Shown here: piece after piece, positions 54,590 to 64,000 of the stretch | How positions within the stretch are numbered: the stretch's first letter is position 1 | Layout of the letters: the number at the start of each line of letters is the position of its first letter | Assembly (NCBI GenBank): GCA_037951105.1 | Contig: JBAMJV010001823.1 | Span: 25,030-89,029, forward strand | Source: Echinarachnius parma | Lineage: Eukaryota > Echinodermata > Echinoidea > Clypeasteroida > Echinarachniidae | Direction of reading: 5' to 3' | Length of the DNA stretch: 64,000 nt | Notes under the pieces: generated by a model | Database searches by the model: none | The model's input: only the letters and a program-made list of their open reading frames with translations | What the model was told of the DNA's origin: nothing | Program-made: the position numbers and the translations under genes

Positions 54590-55727
54590 TACCGTAAAAC
54601 TCCCGTGTATAAGGCGCACTTTTTTCCGTCGGAAAAAATTTCAAAGTCGGGGGTGCGCCTTATACACAGGTTTTTTTTTTTTTTTAGAATTTTTTTTTGG
54701 GACACCCTGTAGTCATGTTCAATGCATATTACACTGGTGTAGAGCATGACAAGAGCTTGCTGTCTGTTGTAGCATTCAGCAAGATATACCTTTTTCACAC
54801 AAAACAAATATTGGTTACAAATTTAAAAATTGCAAGTTTATTGAGCAAATACTGCAGCTAATGAATATTCATACATTCGTGAGCAGCATGTACTCATTAT
54901 ATATGCAATTATCTAACCAGTGGTTATAAATTTTGCTCATAATTGAAAATAGTTGTTAGTTAATTAAGAAAATTGCATATATTGAATGAGTATAAGTGCT
55001 TATGAATATTCATGAATAAGAATATGAATATTTATGAGCACCAGTGTTATTGCTCAATGTGTGCAATTTTTGTACTAACCACTATTTTGTATGTGAAAAA
55101 ATGTATATGTGACCTTACACCACAAAACGACCGTTATGTCGCTGTGGTAGTTTGTCTGTTATTAGCTGATATAGCCAAATTTTGTTTAAAATATGAAATT
55201 CAGGATTTTGGTATTTCCTGAATGAGGGTATCATAATCTACCTTTTGTGAAATTTTGAGCGTCAGAAATCATGTTTAATTATCATTTTGAATCAAATAAA
55301 TATGATCAGATTACAGTGCTTGAATGGACGCCGATCTTTGAAACGGCCTGTTTTCTCCCTAACTTTAAAACTGATTCAGCCATGTTCCAAATCTTGGCTG
55401 CTCATTTTGAGAGGGTTTGCTTAGTCCAAATATGACAAATTATATACCATTTTAAAGGTATCGACTTCTACTTTACTGCCATGTAAAAATTAGCACAATC
55501 ATTTTTCCCGACTTATTGGTCGTTTTATGGTGTGAGGTCACATATGATGATGAAAGCTACAATTGACATTAAGCCCTTGATATGCCCTAGACCAGCGATG
55601 TAAGTATTCCAACAGCACTACAGGGTGTCTAAAAACAAAAATATAGGGTGTCCTAAAAAAAAAAAAATAAAAAAAAATAAAATAAAAAAAATACACGGGT
55701 GCGCCTTATACACAGAGTTTTACGGTA
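54590..55727. mobile_element. 1.14-kb element with CCGTAAAACTC / AAGGCGCAC inverted ends
   Basis: TACCGTAAAACTCCCGTGTA then TAAGGCGCAC on the left; GTGCGCCTTATACACAGAG then TTTTACGGTA on the right. A second inverted-repeat element is nested inside (55104-55546). Poly-T and poly-A runs lie just inside the two ends. No transposase ORF. Confidence 0.85.
55104..55546. repeat. Nested inverted-repeat element TATGTGACCTTACACCAC
   Basis: ATATGTGACCTTACACCACA and TGGTGTGAGGTCACATATG, with AAACGACC and GGTCGTTT extending the arms, are inverted copies flanking about 390 bases. It sits inside 54590-55727. Confidence 0.8.
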
Positions 55728-55950
55728 AGCTACAAACTTATCAAACATTATGAATTATGTTATATCTCAAAGACTCGAACACTGTTAAGTGATAATCAAT
55801 CCATAGTCCATACAGTACACACTTCAAATCGTATTAATATATTGGTAATTAAAACTATATAATGGAAGGATGTGCAATTCTACATAATCCGATCTAACAG
55901 AAATCCGAACAACGTTTAATATGGCTACATGAACTTGTGCTTATTTGCTA

Positions 55951-56395
55951 TTAATCAAGTATGGGATGAAGTACATTAGCGAATCTGTTAGTCTTACACT
56001 TAATTTGAGCAAATTTATTTATATGTCGAAGGTTCCTTCCACAGGTGGCGGTTTAAGGTAATCCTCAAATTGATATTAATTGATTTCTCGAAGAATTTTA
56101 CACACAAGTCCTCTCTCCTTTGATTCAGCCTTTTAAGGTGACTTAAACATAGAGCTACATCGTAATCGATGTAGGTCTGGCCTTGTATGATTTGCATGCT
56201 CTTTTCTGTATCTTTTCTAATGATTTCTCATGATGCTTTGTCAGCCCACCATTCCAGATCGGAGCCCCATATTCTAGAATGGGGCGAATATAACTAAGAT
56301 AAATGACTAGTAAATCTATGGGTGGTACGCAATGTTTTTTTTAACAATCGAAGCAACTTTTGATGGTCTCTCACTAATTGATTCAAACACCTGTA
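55951..56395 (-). mobile_element. Decayed C-terminal fragment of a LINE reverse transcriptase
   Basis: The minus strand reads, in successive frames, YIRPILEYGAPIWNGGLTKH with EKIQKRACK, then DYDVALCLSHLKRLNQRRED with LCVKFF, then INKFAQIKCKTNRF to a stop. These are the hallmarks of the end of non-LTR retrotransposon polymerases (the RPxLEYxxPxW block and the L..RRE.L block). At least two frameshifts break it. Only the last 150 or so residues remain; the catalytic FADD-type region is absent. Confidence 0.85.
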
Positions 56396-57124
56396 AGCCC
56401 TAGGCCCCTGCACAGTCAGCGTCAATTAAGAGGTCTATCGTAAGAATGGCAGACAGTAAAAAGACTGCAATTAAAGTAGAATTTCATTGAAAATCACAAA
56501 ATATGAGAATAATGCATCACTAGAGGGCTAGGGATTAACAAATTAAAATTAATATTTTTTTGTTTCCCATACCAACACGATATCTTATTACAACAACAAA
56601 ACAAAACCCCATTACAAGAATCGAAAACAAGCGCTCTTTGCGCTAAAAAACGCCAATGTTTTAATGACGTCACTCATTGAGTAAGTCTAACATTAGCAGA
56701 CGATGTCTCATTGCGAATCTATACAACCATTAGTGCACTTATTTTGTCTGCTAAACGTGTATTCATGTCAGGAAAGCGCATTTATTTAATTGCATTTTGT
56801 AAATAAGGTTCACCTCGACTTATACACAATAATCATTCACTCGGAGACATTTATGGAAATAAAGACAAATTCAAAGAAGTAAGTCACACACCGTCCTACT
56901 TTATCTGCTTGAAAGACCCGCCAAAGTCTGGGCATGATCTATTGGCCCATTGTTCAACAGCTGTATTTTGATGCGGGTGTCGCATGAAAACATATCAACA
57001 ATAGATTTGTATTGTAACTGTAAGCAGATCAAAAATTGTCCACTTTCGAATCATTTCCAACATCATATGATAGATTTTAACATCTCGGCGCTTGTTGACC
57101 ACTACGAACTATTGCCACGAACGA

Positions 57125-57235
57125 ATGGCTTCCGGGTTTCGTCGAGCGAGTGACGTATTCACCTAATTACGTGACGTCACTACTACGGCAGCATCAGGCC
57201 GATTTTTATGAATGAAATGGATGCGCATGCGCACT
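57125..57235. promoter_or_regulatory. Housekeeping-type promoter signature (ETS, CRE, NRF-1 motifs)
   Basis: Within 110 bases are GGCTTCCGGG (ETS-like, about 57128), a perfect CRE TGACGTCA (57172-57179), a second GTGACGTA (about 57150) and a perfect NRF-1-type palindrome TGCGCATGCGCA (57222-57233). Such clusters mark TATA-less, often bidirectional promoters. The direction is unclear: LEPROT lies on the minus side, and the tandem duplicate on the plus side. Confidence 0.5.
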
Positions 57236-57236
57236 A

Positions 57237-57610
57237 GCTTACCCCACATCAACAAAGTAAATGGTTCACTCAGGTGAACCATTTACACGCAATATATGCA
57301 AATGCGCTGGAGATAACAATACCAGCCATTCGTACACTGTTGCCGGTTCAACAGTTGACCGGCGTGTTTTAGGATGCATCGGTAAGGAAAACGGACGGGA
57401 AATAATCAATTTATTTCTACATTTTGCGGTCTTCAAAACAACAAAGTCGGTAATTATTATCAAAGTATATGAATTGTGGATCACATTAACGAAAGTTTTT
57501 TTGCATTTGCTGGTAAATTGAGGGAGAAATCAGCCGACAAAAAAAAAAAATTTCCGTTGGATAGTGCAGCGGGCGGAAGAGGTTGATCTCCGCACAACCC
57601 TATTGTAATG
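57237..57610. repeat. Tandem duplication, unit 1 (about 370 bp)
   Basis: This unit and 57623-57993 are near-identical: GGTTCACTCAGGTGAACC hairpin, GCTGGAGATAACAATACC, GACCGGCGTGTTTTAGGA, then GTAAGGAAAACGGACGGG. The first unit directly follows the promoter-like cluster. The only ORF is short and not protein-like. Confidence 0.9.
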
Positions 57611-57622
57611 AACCTATGTGTG

Positions 57623-57993
57623 GCTTACCCCACATCTACAAAGTAAATGGTTCACTCAGGTGAACCATTTACACGCAATATATGCTAATGCGCTGGAGAT
57701 AACAATACCGGCCATTCGTACACTGTTGCCGTTCAACATGTTGACCGGCGTGTTTTAGGACGCATCGGTAAGGAAAACGGACGGGAAATAATCATTTTAT
57801 TTCTACATTTTGCGGTCTTCAAAACAACAAAGTCGGTAATTATTATCAAAGTATATGAATTGTGGATCACATGAACGAAAGTTTTTTGCATTTGCTGGTA
57901 AATTAAGGGAGAAATCAGCCGACAAAAAAATTGTTTCCGTTGGATAGTGCAGCGGGCGGAAGAGGTTAATCTCCGCACAACGCTATTGTATTG
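57623..57993. repeat. Tandem duplication, unit 2
   Basis: Second copy of 57237-57610 with few substitutions and small indels. The shared preceding phrase CCTATGTGTGGCTTACCCC recurs a third time at about 58771-58789 without the rest of the unit. Confidence 0.9.
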
Positions 57994-59080
57994 AATCGTC
58001 CCGGTTCCCTTGTGTATGAGCAAAAAACTGCCTGTACCCATGCACACACAGTTGCTTATGTTGGAAGTTATGAGGAGACATACCATAAATATACATTAGC
58101 CCAGGTTCAGTGGACATGCATATAATACCAAACTCACAACCACATGTGAACTCAGGGCCATGTGTGTAAGATCATGTTTGGGCGAATTTTTTATGACTAC
58201 AAGAAACACATTGTTTGAAAAGTTTGTTATCTAAAAAAAAATGGGAGGCAGCATTGGGGTAATTTATTTTTGGGGGTGTGCCAGTGTTTGGGGCAGAGTT
58301 ATGTGGTTTGTTTTGGAGTTATGTTCAATAAAGCATACACAGAAAAAGCAAGTTCTCAATATATCTTTGTGGGAGTCAAGATAAAAAGTTTTAAAAAGTA
58401 TATTCAAGGTTGGGGTAAGCTTTCCAACAGGTGGGGGGCATTCCCCTTAAACCCTTTGTATAGCTCTACACAAATTCAGGTAATTGACTTCAAGGCTCAA
58501 CCTGTTTAAACATTGTGACCTTCTCTGCCACTGGTCACAGCCACAGGTCGTAAATCTGTCATAACTACTGCAGTTTACTTGAGCCAATCCCATTTTTTTC
58601 TTATATGTACCAGTATACAGATTTGTTGTTATTACTGGAGAAAATTTGTTGCCAAAACCGAGAATTATACAAACAAAGGGCCAATTCTCGGCCCGCTCGT
58701 TTCCCGGTTTGAAGGCCATAATCGCCGGGAATCCCTTCTCGTCTCGGATCGGATAACAGCACTAATTGAACCTATGTGTGGCTTACCCCTACATCTGCGT
58801 GCGGTGTGCTACAACATTCTTCTCGCAACTGTGCTTCATCTGGTACCAAACTCGGCCTAGTTTTCACGTTTCTTCTATTTTTCACGATTTTTTGAAAGTG
58901 CTGTTTAAGAGCGGAAAGCCCATGTACGATACCTTGGTCTTACTGTGATTTCGGTAAGTAGTATAATTTTCATGATATTCTTACGAATTTCTGACGGTGT
59001 CGCATCGTGTTCGTGGATGTTTCTAGATTGATAATGTTTAGATGTATAATACCTGTGTTGTGGTTGTATGAGAGCAGTCA
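57994..59080. other. Non-coding stretch, no gene recognised
   Basis: No protein-like ORF. A GC-richer segment with GGCCCGCTCGTTTCCCGG lies at about 58689-58712. Confidence 0.35.
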
Positions 59081-59300
59081 CTGTGATATGCATGGAATTG
59101 TACCGTCTCAGATGCTGGCGTATAGTATCGATCACGATACTTTGAGAAGGGGTGGGCATCGTGGCCGCCCGCAATTGCGCCCATGCGTGCTATCGATACT
59201 ACCTCAATGCGATCTGCTACACAGAGCTGCAAAGCCGATTTGGGGCACGTGCACAGAGGAGTACGTCATGAGCAAGGCAGCCAATGAGATCGCGCGCTGA
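59081..59300. promoter_or_regulatory. CpG-richer segment with E-box, CRE-like and CCAAT motifs
   Basis: GGGGCACGTGCAC (about 59240), GTACGTCATGAG (about 59260) and GCAGCCAATGAGATCGCGCGC (about 59277) stand close together. This could be a promoter, but no first exon can be linked to it. Confidence 0.3.
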
Positions 59301-61280
59301 GCTTGCTGCAGCCAACCGTTGTACATGGTGAATGGGGAATAGTTTGTAGTGTTGACGATACATATACAGTATATCACATTAGTGCCCACACCCGCCCACT
59401 ACTTTAATTATATACGTAATCGAATGTTATGATCAGCCTGCGCCTGTTTATCAGCTGATTGAATAAGTAGGGAGAACGACCGAATACCGCAATCACGCAT
59501 TTGTATCTGCTAACACGCAAAACTTTGCTACAAAAAACCTAGGGTAGAATTCATATTTTTCAATATTTTACCATGAAATTGGTATCCTCTTGAAGCTTAA
59601 TCCTTCCTTGATCTGGATATAGCATTAGTTGTTCCTAAATCGATGTTTTAACACCCGAAAAAAACAATCTGAATGCGCAGTGAGTTAGGAGACTTCGCGG
59701 TAGTCGCGGTAGCGACTGCACTTGAAAACTTAATTTTGCTACCACAGTGCATACATTTTCCCAACTTCCATGCCAGAGTAGGGGGTTCGTAAACTCCCTC
59801 TACGTTGAATTTGAAGCCATTGTCATGTAGAGCAGAATCTGATCTTTCGAATGACACCAAATTCGCCGGAATTTTTTGGAATTTTCACCTTGCAAATTGA
59901 TTTTTTTGAAGGATTGTTTTGCTGACATTTTTGCATCGATATTCGGCACAAAAATTCGACGAAAAATCGTTTAAAACTGGAGGAAGGAGTCTGAAAAAGG
60001 TATGGAAAAGTAGTATTTTATGAAAGTGTGTTGATTTCTCTACACATTGAAATACATTACTATGGGAGTAGTAATAGCGCTAAGCTGCGATCATCCAATG
60101 TAAACAAATTGCCCACGTACTGATTTTGATATTTTTAGCCATGTTGAGGCATGCGTTTTCTATTTATAGCGCTGGGGCACGCGCAGAGCATAGTTACCGT
60201 CCATCGGCTGAAACTGGCAGAACCAAACTTTGTACCTTCTACCTCTAAAATTGGAATATCTCCACTAATATTGAAGCTAATAAGTTGATTTAAGCACCAT
60301 TATTTTTCTCACTTTACAAGCTTTCCAAGTTTGTTGAGGTTCCTTCAACAAATCCAAAAGTCACCGAACTCCCTAGAATAAGCGCATTAACAAAGATAAT
60401 TTCGCGCAGTGTGTTACATTTCCTTATCATTTTTCCTTTGTGGTTAAGCGCACTAAGAGTAGACTCAGTCTCAGTCATTGCGAAAGCAAAACCATCTTCT
60501 GCGCAATCGTAGTGTATAATGAAATGAATGGGAAATTTGTTTGCACAGGGAAATAATGACATCGGCTCAGATTCGGCAGATTTTTCACATTTATAGTACA
60601 AATATTTTGTTGATAAATGTAATTTACAAATCTTGTGGTTATTAGTTTATTAACTTAGCTTTTCAGATATCGGTTGTTAAAAATTAGGGGTGCCATCACC
60701 GCATCATAATACATGCACTAAAAAAAAAAACTCGACCGATTCTACACAAAACTCACGCCATGATCAGAAATCACCATTAAATTTGTACAGATACCAGTTG
60801 TACGGCTAGGAATGCAGGACATTTGGCTTATTTCCGCCGAATCGCCATTACAAGTACTGTTCTATATGCGGTATTCTTTTGGAAGCCAAGCGGCTTAGCT
60901 AAATTATCCCGCAAGATGGTACAAGCGATATTTCGCCGAGCCTCACACGAGTACATCAGTAAGACACATTTCGAGATCAGCGTCTAATTATGCAAAACTT
61001 ACTGTTGGCAGAAGTTTAACGGTAAACACAAATAAAACGGGCATATTATGAAGCCCCTTCAAGGCTTCAGTTCACCTGGTTTCACTTACTGCATTTCGTG
61101 CCTTTTTAAAGATAATAGTGTTTATAAATTGTACGGTCAACAAGTAAAGAAAATATAACATCATTTGATACACTCACTTGCTATACCCGCCATCTGTTTT
61201 TTAAAGATTGGTCGTCTGCATATGATTTGTTTTCCTGCAGCTAGGTTTGGCTTTATACAAAATCATATCAAAGTCCCATT
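59301..61280. other. Non-coding stretch, no gene recognised
   Basis: Short random ORFs only. No repeats with clear ends were found. Confidence 0.35.
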
Positions 61281-61285
61281 CCGCC

Positions 61286-61305
61286 GCGCCGCCGCGCGGC
61301 GGCGC
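61286..61305. repeat. GC-only perfect palindrome
   Basis: A 20-base perfect palindrome centred on GCGC (core GCCGCCGCGCGGCGGC) in AT-rich surroundings, followed by CpG-rich ACGTCACGCGCGTACGTAC. Confidence 0.8.
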
Positions 61306-62003
61306 CCGTATTTATGCATAAGTACGTCACGCGCGTACGTACCCGGGTACTACCGTTTTTGGCGTAGAGTAATGAAAAACTGAGTGTGAAAATACATGAT
61401 TTAAAATTTTGTTTAATCAGTTCATAAACATCGACAAAAATATCCATTATAATCCCCACTTGCGATCTTGGAGATGCTACCCCAGATGAGTGGGGGAGGG
61501 GGGTATATTATTAGGATCATTTTATTATCATATTTGTATCATATTTTTATCATATTTTTAGGGGGGTATCAGCGGTAGTCAGCTCAAAAAGTTCAAGTTC
61601 AAGTTCAAGTTAGTATTATTTGTTCAAATATTGAAATCAGTGTCGATACATGCATGGAGGATTCAAATCTGTGCTTTCTTTCAAATAATAATGCATTGAA
61701 TTTTCTTTTAAATCGTATGTATCCATAATGTCTATCCGTATATCAACATTTATCATATTAGTCCATATTTCACGACGAGCTCATAATTCATATGAATCGT
61801 CATAACTATTTCATACCAACAAATTATTATTTCATGTAATTTAGTTACATTATCATGTATGTATCTTAAAATGTATCATATTATTCCACTGTGTCTAATC
61901 AAGCTCATAGGAGGTCTCGGGTTCGAATCCCGTTGGAATCCCACTATTGGCTCTTTTTCAATCACATTATACATTTCTGGTCAGTTTCTCTATTATGTTT
62001 GAA
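61306..62003. other. Non-coding stretch with an isolated tRNA-like B box
   Basis: GGGTTCGAATCCC at about 61918-61930 matches a tRNA T-arm B box, but no complementary acceptor stem or A box is found at the expected distance. It may be a remnant of a tRNA-derived element. Confidence 0.3.
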
Positions 62004-62512
62004 TTAAAGGGATAGTTGAGTTTTGGTAAAAATAGTAGGCCTACAGTTTTGGTCAAACTGAATTTTAGTAACCAAAACCTGCACCATTAGTTACATTACA
62101 AACTATTAGTTATAACTCCACCGTGCATGCAAAATTACAAATGACTAAGTAAAAAGCCGGTTATCATTGGTTTCAACCATTTACATAATGTGCATGTGAT
62201 GTTTTGTTGAAATAGTGATTAGATAGAGAAATAATCAACAACTTTTTAAAAACATCGACAAAAAAAAAAAAAAAAAAAAAAAAAAAATTAACGGCTGGTA
62301 CAAAATATTGAAAATTTGTGGGGCCCACAATTATTACAAATGGTTATGTTTATGGATATTTCAGCCATGCCTGAACCAATTTTTATCAAATAAAGTTTAT
62401 TCTGTCAGTAAAATTGTATGCTCTTTCGAATTTGACACTCAGTTTTTCATTATCTCACAAAAAAATTATTTTGTGTAGCGCCCTCTATACGAAAACTCAA
62501 CTATCCCTTTAA
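62004..62512. repeat. AGGGCGC-family inverted-repeat element
   Basis: Ends TTAAAGGGATAGTTGAGTTT and AAACTCAACTATCCCTTTAA are perfect inverted copies. The interior shares GCACCATTAG, ACTCCACCGTGCA and GACACTCAGTTTTTCATTA blocks with 35626-36168. Confidence 0.85.
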
Positions 62513-62649
62513 TTTTTGTTTTGAATAATGAAATGTTGTTTGATCTTTAACTCTGTGACAATTATGGACTGATAAGTTATTTATTTAATTGTTTGAATTA
62601 TCAACTGTTAATTGTTATTTTGAAAAAGTAAAATATTGTGCATACATGT

Positions 62650-62910
62650 TTTGTTGAAATAGAGATTAGATAGAGAGATAATCAACAACTATTTAAAAAC
62701 CTCTTTTGTACATTTTTGAAAAGAGGAAGCATTTTAAAAAAAATTAATGGCTGGTTCAAAATTATAGAAGAATTGTGGGATCAAATAAAGTATATTTTCT
62801 CATTGAAATTGTATGCTCTTTCGAATTTGACACTCAGTTTTTCATTATCTCACAAGAAAAAAGAAAACAATTTTGTGTAGCGCCCTCTATACCAAAACAA
62901 CTATCCCTTT
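62650..62910. repeat. Fragment of an AGGGCGC-family element
   Basis: The right half only, ending TAGCGCCCTCTATACCAAAAC then AACTATCCCTTT. It is directly downstream of the complete copy. Confidence 0.7.
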
Positions 62911-64000
62911 CATTGTATACCAAAGATTAGACAGAAAAATCCATCTCGTTCTGGAGGGGTCCTTTAATATTATGACGGAATAAGATGTAAAAGATGTAAA
63001 ATAAGTGTAAAATGATAACGAAACAAGACACAGTTTCAGTGGACTAAATCCTCGGAATATCATGATATAGACTGATTTTTCTGTCTAACCAAAGATGTGC
63101 ATAATTATTTGTTCTCGGTCTATATGTACTATTCATATTATTCATATTATTATTAATTATCACTCTCAGAGTCTCATATCTTAATTCATACAGTGTATAT
63201 TCTATATTATTAAATAACATATACAAAACTTACCGTCAATAAGGATTTAATACACACAACATCCATTATCACTGACTCAGCTGTCCTTGAACAGTCATTC
63301 ATTTTATTATAGCCAAACGGCCCAAAATATATCTATATGTACAATTGACCATTACATATTTAGCCATGGTTGCAAGTTATGTCGCATTATTTTGTATTAT
63401 AAGAACAATATAAAAACAATACAACGAAGCTCAAAATTACATTTATTACATATAAATAATTGACCATAATATCTACTTATGAACAAATTATACTAAGATT
63501 ACATTATATAGGAAATCAGCATCATAGTCCAAAAACTATTTAAAGAAATAAAGAGGCAGGCCGGATTTAGTTAGATCAGAAGTCATATTGTTTGATGGGT
63601 TTCCCCCTCACACGGTAGGGAGATTTTGCATTTTTGGACTTGAAATTGTGCAATCTGGTGCTTACCTAGATAGGAAATTCGGGCTTAACATTGACTGTTT
63701 CTGGGAAAACGTGTTATAATTTGATCGACCAGAAAACGAATAATTGACACACTAATGAATATACACCCAACACAAACGCAAATATTATATTCATATTTAT
63801 CGTCATATACAGTTCCAACATCACCATAATCACATTATGATCCAACAACTTAGCCTATTGCCAAAAAAAAAGTCCCGAGGGGCTTAGCTACCGAGGGCTG
63901 GGGCAGAGCCAAATAGGGAGGGTTTGGGAGGGGGTACATCCCACTCCCATGGAGAATATTTTGCATTATATCTTGAAATGGGCACTTGGCGTCTGGCTGC
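62911..64000. other. AT-rich stretch to the window end, no gene seen
   Basis: Nothing beyond short AT-driven ORFs; a G-rich phrase (GGGAGGGTTTGGGAGGGGG) lies near 63917-63935. Confidence 0.4.

Noticed and set aside
57261-57521. Short ORFs in the tandem duplicate as a gene pair
   Set aside because: The ORFs differ in frame and length between the two copies and lack protein-like composition.
61897-61940. tRNA gene suggested by GGGTTCGAATCCC
   Set aside because: No A box or matching acceptor stem at the expected distance upstream, so not a tRNA gene.

Overview
The window is animal nuclear DNA: AT-rich, with split genes, GT-AG introns of 0.2 to 4 kb and a dense load of short inverted-repeat elements. 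The VCP and LEPROT/Vps55 proteins are clearly metazoan. The hairpin elements resemble those of marine invertebrates, and I would guess a deuterostome such as an echinoderm, but the sequence alone does not settle the species.

Layout. (1) 0.3-3.5 kb, plus strand: the large last exon of a 13-finger zinc-finger protein whose first exons may lie before the window. A degraded copy of its C-terminal coding end follows. (2) 3.5-10.9 kb: a probable 3'UTR and intergenic AT-rich DNA with several small inverted-repeat elements. (3) 11.2-31.8 kb, minus strand: a complete VCP/p97 (CDC48, TERA) AAA+ ATPase gene. I rebuilt 18 coding exons whose lengths sum to 2415 nt (804 codons plus stop) with every splice phase agreeing. 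It faces the zinc-finger gene tail to tail. (4) 31.8-43.2 kb: intergenic, full of MITE-like elements, one exon-like ORF at 36.7 kb. (5) 43.5-48.8 kb, minus strand: three coding exons of a LEPROT/LEPROTL1 (Vps55-like) four-pass membrane protein; its first coding exon was not found with confidence. (6) 48.8-64 kb: no convincing protein gene, but a decayed LINE reverse-transcriptase tail (56.0-56.4 kb), a housekeeping-type promoter signature (57.1 kb) followed by a 370-bp tandem duplication, and more inverted-repeat elements.

The three genes are not a pathway cluster. VCP is the segregase of ubiquitin-dependent extraction, and LEPROT/Vps55 acts in endosomal sorting. The zinc-finger protein is probably a DNA-binding regulator.

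The most striking signal is local exon duplication. Next to the real exons are extra copies of VCP exon 5 (two partial copies), exon 6, exon 11 and the terminal exon 18 (intact, encoding a slightly different C-terminus), and of LEPROT exon 2. The zinc-finger C-terminus also appears to be copied. Most copies are decayed. The VCP terminal exon copy and one exon 5 copy remain open and keep a splice site. A 1.2-kb hexanucleotide minisatellite sits in VCP intron 16 and keeps the VCP frame open for about 470 codons past the exon.
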